A DNA stretch of 6,757 nucleotides from Candidatus Aenigmatarchaeota archaeon (GTDB lineage: Archaea; Aenigmatarchaeota; Aenigmatarchaeia; Aenigmatarchaeales; Aenigmatarchaeaceae). The notes beneath the pieces are model-generated. The model was not told the origin of the DNA, searched no databases, and worked only from the letters and a program-made list of their open reading frames with translations. A program made the translations under genes and the position numbers. Each line of letters starts with the position of its first letter. Within the stretch, counting starts at the first letter, position 1. The DNA lies in contig JAAOXY010000101.1 in assembly GCA_018221065.1 (NCBI GenBank), positions 1 to 6,757 of the forward strand, in the 5' to 3' direction. Of this stretch, positions 1-6,076 are shown one piece after another.

Positions 1-225
1 GAAATATTAATAACTGATACAGAAGAAGTTGCAGAAAAGAGTGTACATAACAAAGAAAAGATTCTCGAACTTATAGGAAAAATCGATTCAGGAGAAGGTG
101 TAGAATATCAAAAGATAATTACTGAGTCAGGTCTTTCTGAAAACGAAGTTGATTCAATTATTCAAGATTTGTTAGAAACAGGCACATGTTTTGAACCATT
201 GCCGGGAAAGATAAAGAGGTTATGA
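1..225 (+). CDS. C-terminal end of a winged-helix DNA-replication protein (RPA-like ssDNA-binding protein or MCM), partial
   Basis: The reading frame is open from the first base and ends at TGA 223-225, giving 74 residues of a protein whose start lies outside the window. After an acidic linker (about residues 6-18) comes a compact helical unit of winged-helix type: a helix KEKILELIGKID, then SGEGVEY, then two helices around SGLSENEVDSIIQDLLETG, ending in the wing FEPLPGKIKRL. This short terminal module with a closing 'FEP-PGK-K' wing is known at the C-terminus of archaeal OB-fold single-strand-binding proteins (RPA family, COG1599) and, in a related form, of the archaeal MCM helicase. The GEGVEY/GL-E--V pattern looks more RPA-like to me, but the catalytic or OB-fold part is not visible, so the parent protein is inferred. 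Its stop overlaps the ATG at 222, and the hydrolase gene follows directly, implying one transcript. Confidence 0.6.
   Translation, partial: EILITDTEEVAEKSVHNKEKILELIGKIDSGEGVEYQKIITESGLSENEVDSIIQDLLETGTCFEPLPGKIKRL
216..220 (+). promoter_or_regulatory. Ribosome-binding site GAGGT deciding the hydrolase start
   Basis: GAGGT matches the core of the archaeal Shine-Dalgarno sequence GGAGGTGAT. It lies seven bases before ATG 228 but only one base before ATG 222, so it favours 228 as the start. It sits inside the last codons of the upstream gene, consistent with translational coupling. Confidence 0.6.
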
Positions 226-227
226 TT

Positions 228-797
228 ATGAAAAAAGTTTACATAATTCACGGTTGGGGAGGAGCACCACAAGAAGGATGGTATCCTTGGATAAAAAAGG
301 AATTAGAATCTAAAGGTTATGCAGTAGATATTCCAACCATGCCAAATACAGATGAACCAACCATAGAAGAATGGACATCTTATATGAAAGAACAAGTTAG
401 TACATTGGATAAAGAAACATATTTTGTTGGACATTCGATAGGTTGTCAAGCAATTCTTAGATATCTAGAAAAGATTGAAGAACCAAAAATAGGTGGAATG
501 GTTTTAGTTGCACCATGGATGAATCTTACTCCTGTAGTATATGAAGAAGAAGGTGCAGAAGAAATATCAAAACCTTGGAGAGAAACACCTATTAATTGGG
601 AAAAAGTAAAATCAAGTACAGAAAATATTACTGCAATCTTTTCAGACAATGACCCTTTCATTCCCCTCAGTGATTCTGAAATATTCAAAGAAAAATTAGG
701 AGCAGAGATTGTCATTGAACATGGAAAAGAACACATGCAAGAAGAACATGGTATAATGAAATTACCTGTCGTATTAGAGAAAATATTAAGCTTTTAA
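228..797 (+). CDS. RBBP9/YdeN-family alpha/beta-fold serine hydrolase
   Basis: A 189-residue cytoplasmic protein of the usual size for the small RBBP9/YdeN serine hydrolase family. Near the N-terminus it has strand VYIIHGWGG (residues 4-12; the HG-GG loop shapes the oxyanion hole). The nucleophile elbow GHSIGC follows with Ser70, then a strand ending VAPW, then SDNDPFIP whose Asp142 is the likely triad acid, and GKEHM whose His169 is the likely triad base. All three catalytic elements are in the right order and spacing. There is no signal peptide. Substrate is unknown for this family in archaea; esterase or peptidase activity is only inferred. The start at 228 (MKKVYII) is preferred over the in-frame ATG at 222 because the GAGGT motif at 216-220 is then well spaced; ATG 222 would overlap the upstream stop. 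The gene sits between a replication-protein tail and aIF2-beta. Confidence 0.88.
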   Translation: MKKVYIIHGWGGAPQEGWYPWIKKELESKGYAVDIPTMPNTDEPTIEEWTSYMKEQVSTLDKETYFVGHSIGCQAILRYLEKIEEPKIGGMVLVAPWMNLTPVVYEEEGAEEISKPWRETPINWEKVKSSTENITAIFSDNDPFIPLSDSEIFKEKLGAEIVIEHGKEHMQEEHGIMKLPVVLEKILSF

Positions 798-800
798 GTA
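793..800 (+). promoter_or_regulatory. Possible TATA box for a leaderless aIF2-beta transcript
   Basis: TTTAAGTA differs from the archaeal consensus TTTAWATA at one base. It is centred about 26 bases before the aIF2-beta ATG at 822, which would place the transcription start at the start codon itself. This fits the lack of any Shine-Dalgarno motif in 798-821. The element overlaps the hydrolase stop codon, and in such AT-rich DNA a chance match is quite possible. Confidence 0.35.
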
Positions 801-821
801 TTACATTCGTAAATTATTCTT

Positions 822-1223
822 ATGGATTACAACAAGTTGTTAGACCAAGCTTACAAGAAGCTTCCAGAAAAGACAGAAGGAGGAGAAAGACTAGAAATCC
901 CAAAGATGGAATTAATGAAAGAAGGGAATATGGTCATTATCAAAAACTTCCTTCAGGTAGCACAAGCTATTAGAAGAGATCCAAAACACTTGTTAAAATA
1001 TATGTCAAAAGAGTTAGCAGCTCCGGGATCATTTGACGGAAAGCGTGCAATATTCCAGTCAAGGGCAATGAGATCTATAATAGAAAAGAAATTCGATTCT
1101 TATGTCAAAAATATGGTTGTATGTAAGGAATGTAAGAGACCTGATACAGCAATAGTAAAGGAAGGCAGACTAACTTTCATCAAATGTGAAGCATGTGGAG
1201 CAAAATACGCGGCGAAATCCTGA
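822..1223 (+). CDS. Translation initiation factor aIF2, beta subunit
   Basis: A 133-residue protein of the usual length for archaeal aIF2-beta. This is the subunit of the aIF2 heterotrimer that contributes to binding initiator Met-tRNA and GTP on the small ribosomal subunit. The N-terminal helix MDYNKLLDQAYKKLP is the typical segment that docks on aIF2-gamma. Residues about 23-96 form the central alpha/beta domain, with the family patterns VIIKNF, RDPKHLLKYMSKEL and GSFDGKRAIFQ. The C-terminal zinc ribbon has Cys101-x2-Cys104 and Cys122-x2-Cys125, followed by CKRPDT and CGA as expected. The start at 822 is fixed by the conserved N-terminal helix. No Shine-Dalgarno motif is seen in the 24-base gap upstream, so it may be read as a leaderless message or by coupling. 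The pilin-like gene starts four bases after its stop. Confidence 0.97.
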   Translation: MDYNKLLDQAYKKLPEKTEGGERLEIPKMELMKEGNMVIIKNFLQVAQAIRRDPKHLLKYMSKELAAPGSFDGKRAIFQSRAMRSIIEKKFDSYVKNMVVCKECKRPDTAIVKEGRLTFIKCEACGAKYAAKS

Positions 1224-1227
1224 TAAT

Positions 1228-1596
1228 ATGAAAGGACAATTTTTTATAATTGCTACTGTAGTGATAATTGCGGCAATGATTCTTTTAATGCAATATCTTC
1301 TAGACTTCGGTGCTTCAGATTTAACTGTTGTAGAACAGTTTAGAGAATCAGAATATGTTCCTCAGATAAAACAGGGGTTCATTCAAGGAATAAATAATTC
1401 TTTAGAATCTGGTGATTGTGATAAACTAGCTCCAGACTTGATAGATATGGAAAGTAATTTCAAACGAGAACTAATATCAAAAGGTATATCATTTAATGCA
1501 GACTTTAACACAACAAGTTGTCCTACTGATATTACTGTAGAATTTAATTTAACAACAAATAGATTTTTAAGCAAAACTTCTTTCAGTTATCCTTAA
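1228..1596 (+). CDS. Small exported pilin-like protein with class III-type signal segment
   Basis: A 122-residue protein I cannot assign to a named family. It opens with MKG followed by Q and about 20 hydrophobic residues (positions 4-25), then a polar, acidic remainder. A short basic start, Gly3, Gln4 and a hydrophobic helix resemble the class III (type IV pilin-like) signal of archaea, where prepilin peptidase cuts before the Gln. The glutamate usual near position +5 is absent, so it could instead be a simple N-terminal membrane anchor. The predicted outer part has only two cysteines, Cys64 and Cys98, which could form a disulfide. The longer in-frame start at 1186 lies inside aIF2-beta and would bury the signal segment, so ATG 1228 is chosen. 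It follows aIF2-beta by four bases, and its last 14 bases overlap the end of rfcL on the other strand. Confidence 0.72.
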   Translation: MKGQFFIIATVVIIAAMILLMQYLLDFGASDLTVVEQFRESEYVPQIKQGFIQGINNSLESGDCDKLAPDLIDMESNFKRELISKGISFNADFNTTSCPTDITVEFNLTTNRFLSKTSFSYP

Positions 1597-2701
1597 GAAT
1601 TACATCTAAAAGATGTATTTGACTTGCAACTTTTTTCTTAGAACAATGCATGTAACTACCGAGTTCAGAATACTTTTCTTCTCTTTCCCTTCTCATTGCT
1701 TTAGTTCTTCCCATGATAATAATTCTATCAGATGGTCTATACATTACAAACCCAGAAGGTTTATTTCTACGAACAGAAGATATTGATGCTAACATATCTA
1801 CCATATACTTTGCAAATCTATAATTTTGATTCTTCATTATCCTTCCTCTGAAAACATCAGCTTTACTTAGTATGTTATAAGCATCAGAGATTTCTCTAGA
1901 ATCTTTAAATTCATTGCAGATATTCTGTTCAACCCACCAGAATATTTCATTAGAATCTTTATCACATTGATACATGGATTCAATAGCAGTTTTCATTGTA
2001 CTAGCTCTAAAGACAATCTTCATAACATCAAAGATATTCTTACCACGTTCTCTAAATCCTAGAACAGTTGAATCAACTATTTTGCTATGACCACAAGAAA
2101 TAGTTTCAATATCGTTTATAGCAGATCTTATATCGCCAGCAGCACTCAATGCAATTTGTTTTACAATAAGTGGATCAGCTTCTATATTTTCTTTTTCACA
2201 TATCTCTAGCAATCTTTTTGTTATAGAGGTATATGGTACCTTCCTAAGTTGAATCAATTCACATTTTAATCTAAGTGGTTTAATTCTAGTATCATAAGCA
2301 TCATTTGCTAAAAATATTATTGGGAATTTACTTTGATCCATTATTTTTGATAATTCAGAAACAGCACCTCTGTCAAAACCAGATAATCCATCCACTTCGT
2401 CAACAACTATCAATCTCTTTCTACCAAATAGACTACCTTGTTTTATTGCAGGTGTAAGAACTCTTTTTATTGCACCAGCAGTTCTTTCATCAGAACCATT
2501 CATCTCAAAAAGATCTAGTTCAAAATCTTTTGCTAATGCAGCAACCATAGCACTTTTTCCATAACCTGGTGGACCATGTATCAATAAACATTTGTCTCCT
2601 TTTTTCCAAGTTGGTAACCATTGTTTTAATTTCTCAATAACACTGTTGTGTCCAACAACTTCACTGGCTGTTTTAGGTTTATATTTATTCACCCATTGCA
2701 T
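1583..2701 (-). CDS. rfcL: Replication factor C large subunit (clamp loader)
   Basis: A 372-residue AAA+ ATPase that joins RFC small subunits to open the PCNA ring and load it on primed DNA. Walker A is GPPGYGKS (43-50), the following box reads NGSDER (68-73), and Walker B is LIVVDEVD (97-104). Sensor 1 is Asn133 and sensor 2 Arg192 in GDIRSAIND. The SRC arginine-finger motif of the small subunit is missing (LKC instead), which is typical of the large subunit. The collar domain continues to a short C-terminus with HCSKKKV and ILKDN. Archaeal large subunits are usually about 400-500 or more residues and end in a PCNA-binding PIP box; none with aromatic residues is seen here. Translation starts 12 bases after the rfcS stop, with a weak GTTGAT motif in the gap, so the two are cotranscribed. 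The 3' end overlaps the convergent pilin-like gene by 14 bases. Confidence 0.95.
   Translation of the reverse strand: MQWVNKYKPKTASEVVGHNSVIEKLKQWLPTWKKGDKCLLIHGPPGYGKSAMVAALAKDFELDLFEMNGSDERTAGAIKRVLTPAIKQGSLFGRKRLIVVDEVDGLSGFDRGAVSELSKIMDQSKFPIIFLANDAYDTRIKPLRLKCELIQLRKVPYTSITKRLLEICEKENIEADPLIVKQIALSAAGDIRSAINDIETISCGHSKIVDSTVLGFRERGKNIFDVMKIVFRASTMKTAIESMYQCDKDSNEIFWWVEQNICNEFKDSREISDAYNILSKADVFRGRIMKNQNYRFAKYMVDMLASISSVRRNKPSGFVMYRPSDRIIIMGRTKAMRREREEKYSELGSYMHCSKKKVASQIHLLDVILKDN
1601..1617 (+). terminator. Hairpin, possible 3' end signal of the plus-strand operon
   Basis: A perfect seven-base-pair inverted repeat, TACATCT and AGATGTA around a three-base AAA loop, begins five bases after the stop of the pilin-like gene. 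It is followed by TTT, and a run of six T stands at 1631-1636. Archaeal termination depends mainly on T-runs, so the T6 tract may matter more than the stem. The whole element lies inside the rfcL coding region on the other strand, where it encodes HLLDVI, so it may be only a coding coincidence. Confidence 0.4.
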
Positions 2702-2713
2702 AAAGAATCAACT

Positions 2714-3673
2714 CTACTGAGTTTTGTATAACATAAATTGTGCTAACAACGCTTCCAATTGTACCTGATTGTCTCCACCCTGATCTATTCTAAATTCAAA
2801 GTCACCCATTTTTTCTATTAAAAATACTTTGAACTTTTCAGGTATCTCAATATCATGTATTTGTCTTGACATTAATTTTATAATATCTTCACCAGATATT
2901 CCTCTGTTTATTAATAATTCTTGTAGTATTACTCTAGCATCCATGAATTTTCCATCAAGTGCAAGTGCCATCATTTTAGTAACTTCCGACGGCTTAGCAG
3001 AAGCAGCAATTTCATAAATATCTTTTTCATGTATATCATTTGTTGAAGACGAAGCAGCTTGTAAAATATTAATACCTTTTCTAATGTCGCCACTAGAAAG
3101 TTCAGCTATAGCTCCAAGAGCTCTGGAACTTATTATTATTTTTTCAGCAGTTGCTATCTTTCCGATTCTATCCTTTATTGCGTCTTTAGGTATTCCTCTG
3201 AATCTAAACACAGCACATCTAGACTGTATTGGTTCAATTATCTTTGAAGAAAAATTACAACTCATGAAAAATCTACAAGTATTACTATAATTTTCCATAG
3301 TTCTTCTTAATGCATTCTGTGCTTCTGGAGTCAAAGCATCAGCTTCATCAAGGAATATTACTTTGAACGGTACCTTTCCTATTGATTTTATTCTTGCAAA
3401 ATCTTTTATTTTAGACCTTACTATAGAAATACCTCTTTCATCAGAAGCATTCATCTCCATGAAATTTGATTTCCAGTTTTTTCCATACAATTGTCTGGCA
3501 ATTATTAATGCAGTAGTAGACTTACCACATCCAGCAGGTCCAGCAAACATTAAATGTGGTATCTGCTTTGACTTAACAAAAGCTTCTATTCTTTCTACAA
3601 TATGATCTTGACCAACAACATCTCCAAATTCTTCTGGTCTATAACGTTCAGTCCACAACATAAATTCGTTCAT
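2714..3673 (-). CDS. rfcS: Replication factor C small subunit (clamp loader)
   Basis: A 319-residue AAA+ ATPase forming the repeated subunits of the archaeal clamp loader, with the full family length. The N-terminus LWTERYRPEEFGDVVGQ is characteristic. Walker A is GPAGCGKST (45-53), a variant of the common GPPGTGKTT. NASDERG (75-81) follows, Walker B is VIFLDEAD (105-112), sensor 1 is Asn140, the SRC arginine-finger motif is at 151-153, and sensor 2 is Arg198 in SGDIRKGIN. The C-terminal third is the oligomerising collar. I use the start at 3673 (MNEFMLWT): a GGCGGGGAT Shine-Dalgarno lies five to nine bases upstream, whereas an in-frame ATG at 3727 would add an unrelated 18-residue extension across the promoter. 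It is the first gene of the rfcS-rfcL operon, transcribed from the divergent spacer. Confidence 0.96.
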   Translation of the reverse strand: MNEFMLWTERYRPEEFGDVVGQDHIVERIEAFVKSKQIPHLMFAGPAGCGKSTTALIIARQLYGKNWKSNFMEMNASDERGISIVRSKIKDFARIKSIGKVPFKVIFLDEADALTPEAQNALRRTMENYSNTCRFFMSCNFSSKIIEPIQSRCAVFRFRGIPKDAIKDRIGKIATAEKIIISSRALGAIAELSSGDIRKGINILQAASSSTNDIHEKDIYEIAASAKPSEVTKMMALALDGKFMDARVILQELLINRGISGEDIIKLMSRQIHDIEIPEKFKVFLIEKMGDFEFRIDQGGDNQVQLEALLAQFMLYKTQ

Positions 3674-3676
3674 AAT

Positions 3677-3685
3677 ATCCCCGCC
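3677..3685 (-). promoter_or_regulatory. Shine-Dalgarno of rfcS
   Basis: Read on the minus strand this is GGCGGGGAT, seven of nine bases identical to GGAGGTGAT, three bases from the ATG at 3673 (five from the G-run). It is a GC-rich island in AT-rich DNA and fixes the short start of rfcS. Confidence 0.7.
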
Positions 3686-3709
3686 TAAATACAATAATAT
3701 CGAAGTAAA

Positions 3710-3717
3710 TATATATA
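3710..3717. promoter_or_regulatory. Symmetrical TATA box, probably shared by divergent genes
   Basis: TATATATA reads the same on both strands in the middle of the 69-base spacer between two divergent genes. For the minus strand, a start about 26 bases away falls near 3687, leaving a short leader that contains the rfcS Shine-Dalgarno. For the plus strand, a start near 3739 leaves a leader of only a few bases before ATG 3743, so that message would be nearly leaderless. On the plus strand the bases before it (CGAAGTAA) also resemble a purine-rich BRE. Positions of the transcription starts are inferred from spacing. Confidence 0.6.
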
Positions 3718-3742
3718 CCTGCTTCAATAAACTTAAGTTGGT

Positions 3743-5485
3743 ATGATATATAAAAAACTGCTTGTATTCTTGTTAATTTTGGCAATTGTGCCTCATTTAG
3801 CGTTAGCTTACCATCCAGATCCAACAGAATTGACTATAACAAATCCTGAAACAGTAAAGACAATGAGAGCTAAGATAACACAGACAGGTGGTGTGGAAGT
3901 AACAGGAACAATATCAAACCTTAATCTTAACATATCCATACCCGTTGAAAATGAATTTCAAACAATAGAAAGTATCTCAATAAATTATGATTATGAGATA
4001 ATATACGACGCATATGGTAATCAATATATTGAACTTAATTTTCCAAAAGTTTCTGAAGATATAGATTATGAATTAGAAATCATATTATCTACAAAAAGAA
4101 GAATTGGCGGAACACCAAAAACTGATACAGACTTCTTAGAACCAACAGAACATGCCGAATCAGATGATGAATCAATAATAGAATTCTCTTCTCAATTTAA
4201 AGGAGATGATTTTGAAAAGATTGCATCTCTTACCAAATGGATTCACGAAAATATAAACTATAATCGTAATTTTTATGAAGTAGATGATACAGCTGTCCAA
4301 ACTCTTAATAGTAGAGAAGGTGTATGTGATGAGATTACAAATCTTTTATTGGCAAGTTCAAGAGCTCTAGGATATAAATCAGCAGCAGTTTTAGGATGGA
4401 CAGTTGGTGAATTCAAAACAGAACCTCATAGTTGGGCTGAGATTTACACAGATAATGAACTCATATACAATGATCCAACTTGGGCTGAAGTAGGTTTCTT
4501 AGATGCAGCTCATATAAAATATGCTGTAAGACCAGATACAGCATTCCCTCTTGTCGGAGTAAGAGGAACATCTGCTTCTGGTGATTTATCTTTAAAAACA
4601 ACAAACACTGTTATCGAAGTTCTTGAATTTGAACAAGAACCATTATTAGAAACAAGTTCAGAGATGTTAGATACAAAATTATGGGAAGAACAATACGCAG
4701 TTGTTAAATCTGATATTGAATATGATGGTTGTCTTTTAACAAAATTCAGATCACAGAGTTGTGCAGTCGATGGAGAAGAATTCTTAATAGCAGAACAACC
4801 AGAAAATGTTGTTTATTTTTGTGATGAAACAAGCGTATTTTCAATATTCAAAGTTCCTTCGGGACTTGATTCAAGCATTGTCTACACATGTCCTCTAACA
4901 ATCTATTCATATGTTACAGGTAGAGAAGATATTGATGTTGAATTGAGATCATCAGAAAGAGGCGGAACAGTCAATTTACAAATCGATAAAGATATCTTAG
5001 GTCCTAGTGAACAATTCACTGCAAGTTCTTTAGGCAGTCATATATTCACAGATTATGGTGGATATGGTTTTGGTGAACTAATTTCAGAATCACCAGAAAC
5101 TAATTTTAGATTATATGGATACAATGCAGGAACATTAGTTCAACAAGAGATTGCTGTATCATCTGAAAAAGAATTTGACATAACTGTTTCTCTTCCAGAG
5201 TCTGCTAAACTAGGTGAAGAAACTAAGATTACTGTCATTGTTAGAAATCTAAAAAATGAATCAGCAAATGTTGTTGTAGAATTAAATGGACAATCAGACA
5301 GAGGTTTAATAACTCCAGACAACATAGCAGAATTTACATATACAATAGTTCCAAAGACAGACAAAGTTCAAATAGTTGTCAAAAGCGACACATTTACAAT
5401 AGGAATAACAAAAACTTTATCCATACAATCTGACAGTATAATAGATTCAATACTTGATTTCTTTAGAAGTATATTTGGTGATTAA
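3743..5485 (+). CDS. Secreted transglutaminase-like cysteine enzyme with C-terminal Ig-like domain
   Basis: A 580-residue protein with a clear signal peptide: KK, a hydrophobic stretch, and a likely cut after ALA at residue 22, so it acts outside the cell. Residues about 25-130 form a beta-rich region. The transglutaminase/protease-like core (about 155-260) carries the triad Cys195 in GVCDE, His229 in HSWAEI and Asp244 in NDPTW, all intact. A further region contains the only other cysteines, 330, 340, 360 and 383, possibly two disulfides. Residues about 477-563 look like a CARDB/Ig-like beta-sandwich, and the end (564-580, with ILDFFRSIF) is a short amphipathic helix, not a membrane span. This superfamily includes cross-linking enzymes, proteases and amidases, so the reaction is not known; a role in cell-surface remodelling is inferred. 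No Shine-Dalgarno is seen before the ATG. The AK6 gene follows with no gap. Confidence 0.88.
   Translation: MIYKKLLVFLLILAIVPHLALAYHPDPTELTITNPETVKTMRAKITQTGGVEVTGTISNLNLNISIPVENEFQTIESISINYDYEIIYDAYGNQYIELNFPKVSEDIDYELEIILSTKRRIGGTPKTDTDFLEPTEHAESDDESIIEFSSQFKGDDFEKIASLTKWIHENINYNRNFYEVDDTAVQTLNSREGVCDEITNLLLASSRALGYKSAAVLGWTVGEFKTEPHSWAEIYTDNELIYNDPTWAEVGFLDAAHIKYAVRPDTAFPLVGVRGTSASGDLSLKTTNTVIEVLEFEQEPLLETSSEMLDTKLWEEQYAVVKSDIEYDGCLLTKFRSQSCAVDGEEFLIAEQPENVVYFCDETSVFSIFKVPSGLDSSIVYTCPLTIYSYVTGREDIDVELRSSERGGTVNLQIDKDILGPSEQFTASSLGSHIFTDYGGYGFGELISESPETNFRLYGYNAGTLVQQEIAVSSEKEFDITVSLPESAKLGEETKITVIVRNLKNESANVVVELNGQSDRGLITPDNIAEFTYTIVPKTDKVQIVVKSDTFTIGITKTLSIQSDSIIDSILDFFRSIFGD
5477..5482 (+). 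promoter_or_regulatory. Shine-Dalgarno GGTGAT supporting a TTG start
   Basis: GGTGAT is a perfect complement to the anti-Shine-Dalgarno of archaeal 16S rRNA. It lies three bases before the TTG at 5486 and overlaps the last codons of the transglutaminase-like gene. It supports TTG as the true start and suggests translational coupling. Confidence 0.75.
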
Positions 5486-5980
5486 TTGAAAATATCAATA
5501 ACAGGAACACCAGGCTGTGGAAAATCTACTATTTCTAAACTATTGTCTAAAAGAACAGGTTTGAAGCATGTTAACGTAAACAGAATAATAAAGTCAAAAA
5601 AATTATATTCAGGCTATGATAAAAAGAGAAAAGCTTACATAGCTAATCTCAGGAAAGTAAAAGCTTATACAAGAAAACTTGATGATGTTATTCTTGATTC
5701 ACATTTATCGCATGATCTGAATCCAGATATTGTTTTTGTTCTAAGATGTAGACCATACGAATTAGGACAAAGAATGAAGAAAAGAAGATGGAGAAAAGCT
5801 AAGGTAGAAGAGAACATTGAAGCTGAAATTATTGGTTCAATATCATGGGAAACTAGAAAGCATAAGAAAGTGTTTGAGATAGACACTACATCTAAAACTC
5901 CATTACAGATAGCAAAAAGGTTAGAATCTATAATAAATGGGAAGTCAAAGAAGTCGGATAAGGTAGATTGGCTGAAATAG
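5486..5980 (+). CDS. Fap7/AK6-type adenylate kinase, probable small-subunit ribosome assembly factor
   Basis: A 164-residue P-loop kinase of the AK6 (hCINAP/Fap7) family. These proteins transfer phosphate between ATP and AMP, and in eukaryotes and archaea Fap7 binds uS11 during small-subunit maturation. The P-loop GTPGCGKST is at 7-15, the DSHLSH motif at 71-76 is typical of the family, and LRCRP (86-90) begins the lid region. The lid helix contains KVEENIEAEI, FEIDTT follows, and the C-terminus has the family signature KVDWL. It is a little shorter than the common 170-190 residues and very basic. Its start is TTG, directly after the stop of the transglutaminase-like gene, backed by a perfect GGTGAT. 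A cytoplasmic assembly factor cotranscribed with a secreted enzyme suggests economy of promoters rather than shared function. Confidence 0.9.
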   Translation: MKISITGTPGCGKSTISKLLSKRTGLKHVNVNRIIKSKKLYSGYDKKRKAYIANLRKVKAYTRKLDDVILDSHLSHDLNPDIVFVLRCRPYELGQRMKKRRWRKAKVEENIEAEIIGSISWETRKHKKVFEIDTTSKTPLQIAKRLESIINGKSKKSDKVDWLK

Positions 5981-6006
5981 TACCCTATATTATATACAAA
6001 ATTAGA

Positions 6007-6049
6007 AGCCTTTTGATAAGATAAACAAAAAGAAAGACATTTAAAGGCT
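6007..6049. repeat. Seven-base inverted repeat flanking the spacer before eL40
   Basis: AGCCTTT at 6007-6013 is repeated inverted as AAAGGCT at 6043-6049, with 29 bases between. The right arm overlaps the proposed TATA box of eL40. Such a loop is long for a terminator; it might be an operator or a chance match. Confidence 0.35.
6032..6046 (+). promoter_or_regulatory. BRE and TATA box of the eL40-ubiA unit
   Basis: GAAAGACATTTAAAG resembles the archaeal BRE/TATA consensus: a GAAA purine block, then TTTAAA centred near 6042. The expected start near 6068 leaves a leader of about nine bases that includes the GTGAT ribosome-binding site at 6069-6073. An earlier AT-rich stretch, 5986-5996, could also be a TATA box but would give a leader of about 60 bases. 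Confidence 0.6.
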
Positions 6050-6076
6050 CAAAACCTTACAATAGAAAGTGATTTT

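Noticed and set aside
222..227. ATG 222 as start of the hydrolase
   Set aside because: The ATGA overlap is attractive, but the GAGGT motif would be only one base away; ATG 228 has normal spacing. Only two residues differ.
446..736. Minus-strand open frame opposite the hydrolase
   Set aside because: Antisense shadow of a gene with intact catalytic motifs; its composition mirrors the coding strand.
1186..1227. Longer start of the pilin-like gene inside aIF2-beta
   Set aside because: It adds 14 polar residues in front of the signal segment and overlaps the zinc-ribbon coding region; ATG 1228 gives the natural MKGQ start.
2829..3605. Three plus-strand open frames opposite rfcS
   Set aside because: They are antisense shadows of a well-conserved gene with no recognisable domain or ribosome-binding site.
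3674..3727. Longer rfcS with an 18-residue N-terminal extension from ATG 3727
   Set aside because: The extension crosses the TATA element, is unrelated to RFC proteins, and the short start has its own strong Shine-Dalgarno.
5140..5886. Minus-strand open frames opposite the end of the transglutaminase-like gene and AK6
   Set aside because: Both are shadows of supported genes, with no promoter or ribosome-binding site.
5981..6076. Small RNA or tRNA in the spacer before eL40
   Set aside because: No cloverleaf, box C/D or compact GC-rich fold is visible; the AT-rich sequence is explained by promoter elements.
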